Made by a program: the position numbers and the translations under genes. Below are positions 53,581 through 62,508 of a stretch of 64,000 nucleotides of DNA, piece by piece. The stretch spans positions 1-64,000 of the forward strand of contig UBZM01000068.1 in assembly GCA_900470095.1 (NCBI GenBank). The letters are read 5' to 3'. Source of the stretch: Hyphomicrobiales bacterium. Its GTDB lineage: Bacteria > Pseudomonadota > Alphaproteobacteria > Rhizobiales > Beijerinckiaceae. How positions within the stretch are numbered: position 1 is the stretch's first letter; each line of letters starts with the position of its first letter. The notes below the pieces were generated by a model. That model ran no database searches and was not told the DNA's origin. It saw only the letters and a program-made list of their open reading frames with translations.

Positions 53581-54408
53581 TCAGACGGAAGCGCTCCGTC
53601 GCGATTGGAGTTCGGGCGGGCGCACTGGCGAGGACACGGTGCCTCCAGGTTCGGCCACGGCGGCGGACGCCCGTTGCAGCATGCCGAAATAGTGCGATCG
53701 AAAGGCCGGGAAGAATGTCAGCGCCGGATAGAGCGGATCGGTGAGAGCGCCGAGACGGTAGGCAATGGGGGGAATCAGCGTTTTCGAGGCCAGTTCACTC
53801 TCGAAATCGGGAAACAGGTCCTGGATATGGCGCCGTGTCATGGCCCTGACATTGCGGTTCCAGGGATTGGGGTAACGCATGTCATACCAGATGATCACCC
53901 CGTTCGGAGTCAGGACGCGATTGATCTCGCGCGCCACGTTCCTGGCCATGAGGGGGCTCAGAATCGAGGAGAACACTGTGAAGACCAGGATGAAATCGAA
54001 ATGCTGGTCGGGAAACGGTACATTCTCGGCATTTGCTTCCGTGAACGATACCTCCGGGCATTTTCGTCTGGCGGTCGCGAGGGCTTCCGGAAGCAGGTCG
54101 ATCCCGAACAGGCGGTCGTTGGGAAAACCGTAGCGCTGCAGCCGGCGGACCAGATCTCCCGTCCCGCAGCCAAGGTCCAGGACGCGATATTGCTTGAGGG
54201 GAGGGGCCGCCTCCCGATCGAGCAACCTGTACAGGGCGACATCGCGATCGCGCACCATGCGCAGGCGTCCGGGGCGTCTCTCTCTGTCCGGGTCTCCGCG
54301 ATCCCTCTCCGCATATTTCGCATAGGCGGATTTGATGCGCTCGACCTCGGCCGCCGTGGAGTGATCACAGATATCATAACTGAATGGACGCATATGAACG
54401 ACCGGCAT
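53581..54408 (-). CDS. Class I SAM-dependent methyltransferase
   Basis: The ATG at 54406-54408, preceded by GGGAGA, gives 275 residues. Motif I is RVLDLGCGTGDLVRRLQRYG, motif II RLFGIDLLPEAL, and the acidic loop EANAENVPFPDQHFDFILV. These are hallmarks of the UbiE/Methyltransf_11 type. NRVLTPNGVIIWYDMRYPNPWNRNV continues the sheet. The C-terminal part (LYPALTFFPAFRSHYFGML) may contact a lipid or glycan acceptor. The target is unknown. In this locus it may modify a sugar or the lipid-linked glycan handled by the flippase fusion. It is transcribed opposite to its neighbours. Confidence 0.8.
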   Translation of the reverse strand: MPVVHMRPFSYDICDHSTAAEVERIKSAYAKYAERDRGDPDRERRPGRLRMVRDRDVALYRLLDREAAPPLKQYRVLDLGCGTGDLVRRLQRYGFPNDRLFGIDLLPEALATARRKCPEVSFTEANAENVPFPDQHFDFILVFTVFSSILSPLMARNVAREINRVLTPNGVIIWYDMRYPNPWNRNVRAMTRRHIQDLFPDFESELASKTLIPPIAYRLGALTDPLYPALTFFPAFRSHYFGMLQRASAAVAEPGGTVSSPVRPPELQSRRSASV

Positions 54409-55146
54409 CGCAATCTCCCAGGCTGAATCGCCGATGGCCTCTCGCCGGCGGATGCTTCGGGGCTTGTCACCCGCTCCAGGCGTCGGAAGCTGTTGGCACG
54501 CTGCTGACGACAGGGCAGGCGGGGCGCCCGAGCCGGCATCCTGCGTACCCACCGAGGCCCGGTTGCCGCTGAGCCCGAGCTCTCGCTTCATGCGACCATA
54601 CGGTCATCGAGACGCATGCGAGGTCTGGAGCCGAGGCGCCCACGGTCGGCATCCGGGTCGCATGAGAAACGAGGGCTCCTCCCGCTCGGGGCTTCGGCTA
54701 CAAAAGTCAGCTGCGCCCGAGCGAGCCAAGCCTGTCTCTGGTACGCGCCAGCCAGGTGCTCGGCATCCTCCGAACGAAGGATGACCCGGCTTTTCCTGGC
54801 CGTCCGGCCGCCCGTTCCGGCCACGGCGCCGAGACGCCGCCATGGCGCGATCGATGCCGGCTTCGTTCATTCGAAGGATGATCTGGCCGCGCCCCAGGCG
54901 TAGCCGGTTGAGGTCAATCCCGCAGCCGGCCGCCGAAGACAGGGTTGATCCGATGCGCGACGAACAACCGACGCCGATCGTAGGAGGCCTGCGGGGCCGC
55001 GTGCTGCACGGTCGCCCTGCTTCAGCAGGGCAGAGCCGCCATCGCCGCCGAACGACGGCAATCACCGGAGCAGAGTGTCCACACGCCGGAGTGCGCCCGG
55101 CCCCCAATGCAGTGGCACGACCCTCTCAATGCAAGGGTATTGGCCT
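54409..55146. other. 738-base non-coding gap with two dyad-like elements
   Basis: No gene is supported in either strand. The gap holds CATCCTCCGAACGAAGGATG at 54764-54783 and CGTTCATTCGAAGGATG at 54864-54880 (whose reverse complement begins CATCCTTCGAA). It lies between the divergent methyltransferase and fusion genes, so promoters for both must be here. Confidence 0.5.
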
Positions 55147-58068
55147 ATGATCATTGATCTTTTCGGCGCCACCGGTGCCAGCAGAGCAAGCTTTGCCAGC
55201 GAACTGTGCAAGAGGCTCCGCGAGAGCGGTCAGACAGCCGAGATCATTCAAGGCGAATGGCCCGCGACTGGGGATCCTGCCCGTGACCCTCCGGGCAAAA
55301 CCGCCGGGCCTGTCTTCCGTGGCATCGGCAAATGGGGCGCGGCGGCCGTCCTCCCGCTCAGCCGCAGGTTCGGATTCTGGCCCGGCTTCGATATCCTCGC
55401 CATGCTGCCGCCCGCCAATGCGGCCTGGTTCGGCGTCCTGCGCCACTATAATGCGAGCCTGAGCTATGCCTGGTCGGAGGCGGCGCGGTCGGACCAGATC
55501 GTGATCTTCGAACAAGGCTTCGTTCAAACCGTCTGTCTGCTCGCCACGCATAGCTGGGCCCTGAGCGAGGCCACTCTGGAAGCAGCCCTCGAACGGGTGC
55601 CAAAGGCCGATCTGGTCATCTGTATCGATGCCCCCCCGGAGACGCCCGAGACGGATTTCGGAATGAGCCACGCCGCGGCGCCCGTCATCGCCCGCGCCGA
55701 CGGCCTCTTGCATGAGCACGGGACGCCGGTGATCTCGCTTGCCTTTCACGACGAGGCAACGCTCGGCAGCGCGCTGGACGCAGCCATGGAGGAGGTCCTG
55801 GCGAGACTCCCGGCTGGCCGTGCAGCAGGGCGTTCCGGTTCGGCTCATCCCGTTATGCCGGTGCCGGCGCCGATCAGGACAATGGGGCTTGCGGCGTCTG
55901 CCGACGAGGCTTCACAGCGGGCCATCCCGCTGCCCAGTATTCGTGCGCTGCTGCCCTATCTGATCGGGGCGTTTCTCGCCTTCCTCGTCGAGTTTCTCGC
56001 CGCCAGAGTCATCGGCGCCCATAGCTACGGCATCTATGCCTTCGCCTTCGCCTGCGCCAGCGTCGTCGCCTACAGCTCAACGCTGGGCTTCAATATTTCG
56101 CTGATGCGCCTCCTGCCGGACTATCTCGCGCGGCAGGAGAGCAGTCTCGCCCGGGGCGTGATCCAGTATGCGGTGCGCAGGGCGCTGGCGACCGCCATGG
56201 CCGTCGCCGTGGTCGGAGCGACCTTCATCACCATGTATCCAGGGACCTTTCGGCAGGAAGTCATCTCGACCGGCCTGATGGCGCTGGCCGCGACACCTCT
56301 GCTCACGCTTCTCCTGATCAGCGGCTCCGTGACGCGCAGTTTCGGCGGCGCTCTGTCGGTGCTCGCCATCGAGCGTGTCGTCCTGAACGGGCTCGTGCTT
56401 GGCGTGATCTTCCTGACGACCTGGTACCATCTGTGGCCCCGCGATGCGACGCTCGTCATGGGCTCCACGCTCGTCGGTTCGGCGATGGCGGCCATGGTGC
56501 TCGTGCCGACCCTGCGGGAGGTCCGGCCACGGGCCGTCCGCATGGCCGTGGCAAATTATGCCGCCGCCGAATGGCGGTCTTCCATCGCCCCCCTCACGAT
56601 GATCGTCGCCGCCGAGATCGTCCTGAACCGGGCCGGCGTCATCGTGCTCGGCCTTGAGGGCTGCATAACCAAGGCCGGTATCTTCGGCATTGCTCTCAGC
56701 ATGGCGACACTGGCGACGCGTCCCCTGGTGGCCTTTGGGCGATCGATCCTTCCACTCGCCTCGCGCTTGGGGGGCGGGGGTGATCGATCGCAGCTGCAGG
56801 CGCTGCTGAGCCACTCCGCCAGGCTGTCATTGATGGCAGCTATCCTGATCTCCGTGCCTCTGCTGGTGCTCACCGATCCCTTGCTGAGTTGGCTCGGCCC
56901 GGATTTCGAATCCGCGGCCCCCGTCCTTCGCATCCTCCTGATCGGTCAGGTCATCGCGGCCGCTTTCGGCTCCCAGCAGACGCTCATGACGATGGCGGGA
57001 CACGAACGGGCTGCAGCCGCGACGCTGATCGTGGGTGCCGGGGCGAACATCGTGGCCACGGTTGTGGCGAACCGGTTCTGGGGACTGACCGGCGCCGCGG
57101 TAGCAACGGTGGTCACAGTTATCGCCTTGAACCTGGCTCTCGCCATCTTCCTTCGCCTACGCCTCCAGGTCAGGCCTGGCCTGGCCCTGGCTGTGCCTCC
57201 GGTCCCGATGCACTGGTTCCGCTCGCAGTTGGTGCCCGATGCTTCGACCGCTGGTGCGACGGTCTGGGATCGGGAGCCGCTGGGCGGAGCGCGCGGGGGC
57301 GGTGCGCTGGGCCAGTCGATAGTCCCCCAATCCGAATCCTATCGGGTGGGCTCGACCGGTGCAGGCTACGGCCGGCGCTATGTCAGGACCTTTGCCGAGG
57401 GCTATTACGCCATCAATTGGCGCGAGGTCGAAGCGCCGCTGCTCAGGGCGATCTTTGCGAGGCTGGCGGCCCGCGGCGCGTCGAGGTCCCTCGACTTCGC
57501 CTGCGGGACCGGGCGCATCCTGGAACTGCATGAAGAGGCCTTCGACGACATCGTCGGCGTCGATATTTCGCCGGAAATGCTCGCCTTCGCGCGCGGGCGC
57601 TATCCTGACATCCGCTTCGTCGAGGCCGACCTGACCCAGACCGGTGCGATAGAGGCCGTCGGTGACCGGCAGGTCTGCACCGCCTTCCGCTTCTTCCTCA
57701 ATGCCGAGCCCCCCCTTCGCGCGGAAGTGCTCGATGTCCTGAGGAATTGCCTCGTCGACGGGGGCGTCCTCGTCGCCAATTTCCATGGCAACCCGGCAAG
57801 CCTGGTCGGGCTCGTCTATCCCGTTCGCAATCGTCTTGCCGGGCGCGAGATCAACAAGCTGATGCGCGAGGACGAGGCGGTTGCATTGCTCGAGGCGCAC
57901 GGCTTCGTGGTCGAAGAGCTGCACTGGTACGGTCTCTGGCCGCCGATCTTCCGGCGGTTCGATTGGTTGAACGCCCTGTGCATGGCCCGGGTGGAGGCCC
58001 TGGGGCGGCGGTTCCCGGCCCTGATGAGGCGGTGTCAGACCTTCGTCGTCGTCGCCAGGCGTCGGTGA
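55147..58068 (+). CDS. Three-part fusion: degenerate P-loop domain, Wzx-like flippase, SAM methyltransferase
   Basis: The ATG at 55147 gives 973 residues. Residues 1-225 match the P-loop protein encoded at 52469 (MIIDLFGATGAS; FEQGFVQTVCLL; PKADLVICIDAP), but the Walker A is ruined: GPSGAGKTT is GATGASRAS, with Arg13 for Lys. About 260-680 is a 12-14 helix MATE/MVF-type polysaccharide flippase (LIGAFLAFLVEFLAARVIGA, FNISLMRLLPDYLARQESS, GLTGAAVATVVTVIALNLAL). About 738-973 is a methyltransferase with LDFACGTGRILELHEE and DIVGVDISPEMLAFARGRYP. It is continuous, with no stop or frame change, so the fusion is real in this assembly. It may couple nucleotide/sugar recognition, export and methylation of one lipid-linked glycan. 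Confidence 0.85.
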   Translation: MIIDLFGATGASRASFASELCKRLRESGQTAEIIQGEWPATGDPARDPPGKTAGPVFRGIGKWGAAAVLPLSRRFGFWPGFDILAMLPPANAAWFGVLRHYNASLSYAWSEAARSDQIVIFEQGFVQTVCLLATHSWALSEATLEAALERVPKADLVICIDAPPETPETDFGMSHAAAPVIARADGLLHEHGTPVISLAFHDEATLGSALDAAMEEVLARLPAGRAAGRSGSAHPVMPVPAPIRTMGLAASADEASQRAIPLPSIRALLPYLIGAFLAFLVEFLAARVIGAHSYGIYAFAFACASVVAYSSTLGFNISLMRLLPDYLARQESSLARGVIQYAVRRALATAMAVAVVGATFITMYPGTFRQEVISTGLMALAATPLLTLLLISGSVTRSFGGALSVLAIERVVLNGLVLGVIFLTTWYHLWPRDATLVMGSTLVGSAMAAMVLVPTLREVRPRAVRMAVANYAAAEWRSSIAPLTMIVAAEIVLNRAGVIVLGLEGCITKAGIFGIALSMATLATRPLVAFGRSILPLASRLGGGGDRSQLQALLSHSARLSLMAAILISVPLLVLTDPLLSWLGPDFESAAPVLRILLIGQVIAAAFGSQQTLMTMAGHERAAAATLIVGAGANIVATVVANRFWGLTGAAVATVVTVIALNLALAIFLRLRLQVRPGLALAVPPVPMHWFRSQLVPDASTAGATVWDREPLGGARGGGALGQSIVPQSESYRVGSTGAGYGRRYVRTFAEGYYAINWREVEAPLLRAIFARLAARGASRSLDFACGTGRILELHEEAFDDIVGVDISPEMLAFARGRYPDIRFVEADLTQTGAIEAVGDRQVCTAFRFFLNAEPPLRAEVLDVLRNCLVDGGVLVANFHGNPASLVGLVYPVRNRLAGREINKLMREDEAVALLEAHGFVVEELHWYGLWPPIFRRFDWLNALCMARVEALGRRFPALMRRCQTFVVVARRR

Positions 58069-58513
58069 CGACGCGGCCGCGCGTGATGGATAGGCGCACG
58101 GGGACAGGCGCGCTGGGGCAGGCCGGGGCCGCTCCAGCGTTTGGAGCTTCCCTGATGTTTTGAGGGGACGCGCTCCGCACGTCTGCGGCCCCGGGTCACC
58201 GGAAACGCCATGTTTCTGGGGTGCGCAGGACCCGAGCCTCCCAGGCACGGTCCTTGCTCATGAAGTCCCTGCCAATCGGAGGCAGGGACGCATTTCGTCT
58301 TCCACCCGCCCAATGCTGCATTGGAGCAGCGCTCGCGCGACGACGGTCGCAGCGATGTCTCAGGCTTGTCCCCAGTCCGCGAGTTCTTGCAGCCCGCAAG
58401 TTCTTGGCACCTAGGCGCTGCCGTCTGGAGCCTCGTCAGTCGATGAGCCCACATTTCGCCAGTCGAAGCCCGAAGCAGGAGACGACATCCATAGTGAACG
58501 CTGCAGGGTCTTG
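58069..58513. other. Long leader upstream of the radical SAM gene, with a perfect hairpin
   Basis: No gene is visible in these 445 bases. GTCCCTGCC (58265-58273) and GGCAGGGAC (58281-58289) form a nine-base stem. I looked for the conserved B12-box of cobalamin riboswitches and did not find it. Confidence 0.45.
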
Positions 58514-60112
58514 ATGGTCTATCCGCGGTTCAACGCGGGCTCCTTCTGGAACTACAAGGCGACATGCGAGCTCGCCGGAGCGCTCCATCCCGCCGCTCCC
58601 CTCGGATTGATCACGGTGGCCGCGCTCCTGCCGGCGGCGTGGGAGATCCGTCTCGTCGACCTGAACACGGAAGAACTCGCCGAAGAGGACCTTGGCTGGG
58701 CCGATCTCGTGATGACGGGGGGCATGCTGCCGCAGCAGGAGGGCTCGCTCGCCATCATCGAGCGGTGCCGCTTGCGCCGCAAACCCGTCGTCGTCGGCGG
58801 ACCCGACGCGACCTCCACGCCCCATGTCTACGCGGCGGCGGACTTCCTGGTGCTGGGGGAGGCGGAGGAGATCATGGCCGGTTTCGTCTCTGCCTGGCAA
58901 TCAGGGGAGAGGACCGGCGTCTTCAAGTCCGAAATGGGCAAGACCGATGTCACCAGGAGTCCGACGCCGCGCTTCGATCTGTTGAAATTCGAGCGCTATC
59001 TGCATGTCGGCATCCAGTTCTCGCGCGGTTGCCCCTTCAATTGCGAGTTCTGTGACATCATCGAGCTCTATGGGCGTGTGCCACGCACCAAGACGAATGC
59101 GCAGATCCTGACCGAGCTCGACGCACTCCATGCGCTCGGCTATCGCGGCCATGTCGATTTCGTCGACGACAATCTCATCGGCAACAAGAAGGCGCTGAAG
59201 CAGTTCCTGCCCGATCTCAAGCGCTGGATCACCGAGAAGGACTTTCCCTTCGAGTTCTCGACCGAGGCGTCGATCAACCTTGCCGATGATTCCGCCCTGA
59301 TGCAGGCGATGAGCGAGGCCAACTTCTTCACGATCTTCGTCGGCATCGAGAGTCCGGATTCCGAGACGCTGATCTCGATGCAGAAGAAGCAGAACACAAG
59401 GCGCAGCCTGCAGGACAGCGTGCACAGGATCTACCGGGCAGGGCTGTTCGTGAATGCTGGCTTCATTCTCGGGTTCGACAGCGAGAAGGGCAGTGTCGCG
59501 CGCGACATGATCGCCTGTATCGAGGATACGGCGATCCCGGTCTGCATGGTCGGCCTGCTCTATGCCCTGCCCAACACCCAGCTGACGCGGCGCCTGGAGC
59601 GCGAGGGCCGGCTCCAGATATCCGACGACACCGCCCCTGCACGGCAGTTCGGCGATCAGTGCACCGCTGGCCTCAACTTCGAGACCAGTCGCCCGCGACG
59701 CGCCATTCTGGCGGATTACAAGGCTGTACTGGAAGCAGTCTACGCGCCCGGGGCTTTCTTCGGCCGGGTTCGGCGCGTCGGGCGGATGTTCGATTGCACC
59801 AATCGCCGCCTGGAAATGCCGACCTCGATGGAGTTGCAGGAGCTGAAATCGTCCTGGCGTCTGCTCTGGCGCCTGTCGACGATGAAGGGCGGCGTCAGGC
59901 GCGAATTCTGGAAGACGGTGGTCGACTGTCTCATGCATAACCGTCGGGCCTTGCCCTATGTGATGATGATGGTCGCGCTCTACGTCCATCTCGGCCCGTT
60001 CTCCCGCCAGGTGATCACTCAGGTGCAGCAGCAGATTGCCGATATCGACAGCGGTCGCCACCCGCTGGTTCCGGTGAAGCAAGGCAGGTTGGACGAGATG
60101 GCAATGAGCTGA
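58514..60112 (+). CDS. B12-binding radical SAM protein, HpnP-like (DUF4070) family
   Basis: The ATG at 58514 (a TTG at 58511 precedes it) gives 532 residues. The N-terminal cobalamin-binding-type domain (about 1-150) contains PLGLITVAALLPAAWEIRLVD and VVVGGPDAT. The radical SAM core has SRGCPFNCEFC with Cys173, Cys177 and Cys180 (CxxxCxxC), then the DUF4070 signature ELYGRVPRTKTNAQILTELD and FVDDNLIGNKKALKQFLP. HpnP, which methylates hopanoids at C2, belongs to this family and has the same CDI-x-x-LYGRxPRTK pattern. The C-terminal 150 residues contain a hydrophobic segment (ALPYVMMMVALYVHLGPF). The substrate is a lipid or glycan in my inference, and not surely a hopanoid since no hpn genes are adjacent. 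Confidence 0.82.
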   Translation: MVYPRFNAGSFWNYKATCELAGALHPAAPLGLITVAALLPAAWEIRLVDLNTEELAEEDLGWADLVMTGGMLPQQEGSLAIIERCRLRRKPVVVGGPDATSTPHVYAAADFLVLGEAEEIMAGFVSAWQSGERTGVFKSEMGKTDVTRSPTPRFDLLKFERYLHVGIQFSRGCPFNCEFCDIIELYGRVPRTKTNAQILTELDALHALGYRGHVDFVDDNLIGNKKALKQFLPDLKRWITEKDFPFEFSTEASINLADDSALMQAMSEANFFTIFVGIESPDSETLISMQKKQNTRRSLQDSVHRIYRAGLFVNAGFILGFDSEKGSVARDMIACIEDTAIPVCMVGLLYALPNTQLTRRLEREGRLQISDDTAPARQFGDQCTAGLNFETSRPRRAILADYKAVLEAVYAPGAFFGRVRRVGRMFDCTNRRLEMPTSMELQELKSSWRLLWRLSTMKGGVRREFWKTVVDCLMHNRRALPYVMMMVALYVHLGPFSRQVITQVQQQIADIDSGRHPLVPVKQGRLDEMAMS

Positions 60113-60356
60113 GAGGGCCCCCGCCGCGAGCCGTCTCGATGCGCATTCACGACCATGGCTTTCCGAAGGACCATTGGCCCCGATGCTGATGTCGGTCGCT
60201 GTTCGCAGGGCGAAAAAGCGTTCCTGAAACGGGGACGCCCCGGCACGGCCGCACGCCGCCTGCACGGCTTTTCCTTCACAGGGCCCGGGCCGACCGTCTA
60301 GGAAGGGAGTTCGGGATGGTTCGTGCCCCCGATTGGCCTGCGAGAACGCGTATCCA

Positions 60357-61028
60357 ATGCGAATACTGCTCGTCGAGGATAACCAGGAGCTGTCCGATTG
60401 GTTGGCTCGCCTGCTGCGCAAGAGCCGTTATGTCGTCGACTGCGTTCGTGACGGGAGCGACGCCGACGCTGCGCTTTCGACCCAGGTCTATGATCTCGTC
60501 ATTCTCGACATGGCCTTGCCTGGCATGGGCGGGATCGAGATCCTCAAGCGCTTCCGGGCTCGCAAGGGCGTGACGCCCGTCATCATCCTCACCGCCAATG
60601 ATGCGATCTCCAGCCGTATCGCAGGGCTGGACAGCGGCGCCGACGACTATCTGGTCAAACCGTTCGACCCGCTTGAGCTCGAGGCACGGATCCGCGCGCA
60701 ACTGCGACGCAAGCAGAGCGACAGGCTGGTGACGGTCGCCTTCGGTGCGATCGTGCTGGAGACGACCACGCGGCAGTTCTCGGTGGGGGGCTTGCCCCTG
60801 CCGCTGACCCAGCGCGAGCACGCCGTTCTCGAGACCCTGGTGCTGGCGGCGGGGCGCGTCGTCTCGAAGGCGACGCTAACCGATACCGTATTCGGCCTCG
60901 ACGACGACGCGACCTCCAACGCGATCGAGATCTATGTCCACCGTGTCCGCAAGAAGCTGGAAGGCACCGGGGTTTCCATTGGGACGCTGCGCGGGCTCGG
61001 CTACGCGCTGAGGAAGCAGGATGGCTAG
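60357..61028 (+). CDS. OmpR-family response regulator (TctD-like)
   Basis: The ATG at 60357 gives 223 residues. The receiver domain is MRILLVEDNQELSDWLARLL with the phospho-acceptor Asp51 in VILDMALPGMGG, Thr in IILTAND and Lys in YLVKPFDPLELEARI. The winged-helix DNA-binding domain covers about 130-220 (LPLTQREHAVLETLVLAAGR, SNAIEIYVHRVRKKLEGTG). It ends eight bases inside the histidine kinase gene, so the pair is translated together. TctD-like regulators control tricarboxylate uptake, but here the next transporter is of NitT/TauT type and lies on the opposite strand. Confidence 0.92.
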   Translation: MRILLVEDNQELSDWLARLLRKSRYVVDCVRDGSDADAALSTQVYDLVILDMALPGMGGIEILKRFRARKGVTPVIILTANDAISSRIAGLDSGADDYLVKPFDPLELEARIRAQLRRKQSDRLVTVAFGAIVLETTTRQFSVGGLPLPLTQREHAVLETLVLAAGRVVSKATLTDTVFGLDDDATSNAIEIYVHRVRKKLEGTGVSIGTLRGLGYALRKQDG

Positions 61029-62418
61029 GAGCCTGCGAGGCGAGCTTCTCGGCTGGCTGCTGGTTCCGCTCGCCGGTATCGTCGCTTTCAACGCCTGGAC
61101 GGCGCATGGCAGCGCGGTCTCCACTGCCAACCTCGTCACCGATCGCATGCTGCTGGCTTCGGCGCGGGTGATCGCGGAGCAGGTCAAGGAAAGCGACGGC
61201 AGCGTCGAGGCGCTGATTCCGCCCTCGGCAATCGAGATGTTCGCCACCTCCGATCGCGACCGGGTGATCTACCAGGTGATCGCGCCCTCGGGCGAGCTGA
61301 TCGCGGGTTTTCCCGATGTCGCGGGGCCGCCGGCACCACCGAGCGACCTGCAGCCGGTCTTCTTCTCCGCGCGCTTTCGCGTTGACGACATCCGGGCGGT
61401 CGCCCTGGCTCAGCCCGTCGTGTCGAAGACGGCGGGCGGCAATGCCATCGTCATCGTCGGCACCACCTTGCGCGGCCGCGACCGGCTGGTGACTGATCTC
61501 TGGCTGAATTCGGTGCGTGATCAGGCGTTGCTGGTGGGGCTCGCCGCGCTCCTGGCGCTCTTTGGTCTTCGGCGCGGCCTTGGTCCGCTGCTCGGGCTGC
61601 GCAAGGAACTGGCGGACCGCCGGCCCGGCTCGCTGCAGCCCGTCGAGACGACGCATCTGCAGAGTGAGCTGAGACCTCTGATCGGCGCGCTCAATCACGC
61701 CTTCGGGCGCATCGAGCGCTATGTGGCTTTGCAGAGGCGTTTCGTCGCCAATGCGTCCCATCAGATGCGGACGCCGCTCGCCGTCCTCAAGACCCAGTCG
61801 ACCGTCGGTTTGCGGGAAACCGAGATCGCCTCCAAGGACGAAACCCTCCACGCCATCGACCGTGGGCTCGATGCCCTGGCCCGGCTGGTCAATCAGTTGC
61901 TGACCTTGGCGCGTGCCGAGCCGGGCGGCGCTGCCCTGCGCAAGGTCCCTCTCGACTTCGCCACGGTGACGCGCGAGGCCCTGGAGGGTCTGGCGCCGAT
62001 CGCCTTCGAACGCGAGATCGACCTCGCCTTCGATCTATCGGACGGGGCGGCGATGCTGCAGGGGCACGAGACGCTGTTGCGCGAGATCGTCGTCAACCTC
62101 GTCGAGAATGCGCTGCGCTACACGCCGAGGGGCGGAGCCGTCTCTGTCGCGCTGTCGCAGGCGGAGGGCCAGATCCGCCTTGTCGTCGAGGATACCGGGC
62201 CAGGCATTCCCGAAGAGGAGCGGGAGATGGTCTTCGAGCGCTTCTACCGCCTGCCGGGTGCCGGGCCGGACGGTACTGGCCTCGGGCTGTCGATCGTGCG
62301 CGAGATCGCCGCAGCGCATGGCGGCACCGTCTCCCTCGCCAATCGTGCCGCGGGCGAAGGCCTGCGGGCCGAGGTCAGGCTTCCGTCTATACCGGCCGCG
62401 CCGCCGGGCCAGAGCTGA
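61021..62418 (+). CDS. Sensor histidine kinase (TctE-like)
   Basis: This 465-residue inner-membrane kinase overlaps the regulator gene by eight bases. TM1 is at about residues 8-28 and the periplasmic sensor (2CSK_N-like) at about 30-160. TM2 is at about 165-182. The HisKA domain has FVANASHQMRTPLAVLKTQS with the phosphorylated His247. The ATPase has the N box EIVVNLVENALRYTPRGG, the G1 box VEDTGPGIPEEE, the F box VFERFYRLPGAG and G2 GTGLGLSIVREIAAAHGG. It phosphorylates the preceding regulator in response to an unknown periplasmic ligand. Confidence 0.92.
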   Translation: MARSLRGELLGWLLVPLAGIVAFNAWTAHGSAVSTANLVTDRMLLASARVIAEQVKESDGSVEALIPPSAIEMFATSDRDRVIYQVIAPSGELIAGFPDVAGPPAPPSDLQPVFFSARFRVDDIRAVALAQPVVSKTAGGNAIVIVGTTLRGRDRLVTDLWLNSVRDQALLVGLAALLALFGLRRGLGPLLGLRKELADRRPGSLQPVETTHLQSELRPLIGALNHAFGRIERYVALQRRFVANASHQMRTPLAVLKTQSTVGLRETEIASKDETLHAIDRGLDALARLVNQLLTLARAEPGGAALRKVPLDFATVTREALEGLAPIAFEREIDLAFDLSDGAAMLQGHETLLREIVVNLVENALRYTPRGGAVSVALSQAEGQIRLVVEDTGPGIPEEEREMVFERFYRLPGAGPDGTGLGLSIVREIAAAHGGTVSLANRAAGEGLRAEVRLPSIPAAPPGQS

Positions 62419-62460
62419 CCCGCCCGGGCTGAACACGGCATCGCCAGCCGCAAACGAGCC

Positions 62461-62484
62461 TCGCCCGGTCAGCGGACCGGGCGA
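62461..62484. terminator. Bidirectional hairpin between kinase and permease genes
   Basis: TCGCCCGGTC and GACCGGGCGA form a perfect ten-base stem with loop AGCG, midway between the two convergent stop codons. Confidence 0.65.
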
Positions 62485-62508
62485 CGCCTCTCTGTCCTTG
62501 CGCGTGTC

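Noticed and set aside
54409..55146. Short forward open frames such as 54616-54903
   Set aside because: They overlap one another in several frames, have no ribosome-binding site or family-like sequence, and cover the dyad elements.
58069..58513. Cobalamin riboswitch upstream of the B12/radical SAM gene
   Set aside because: The leader length suits it, but I could not find the conserved B12 box or the GCCACTG-like core.
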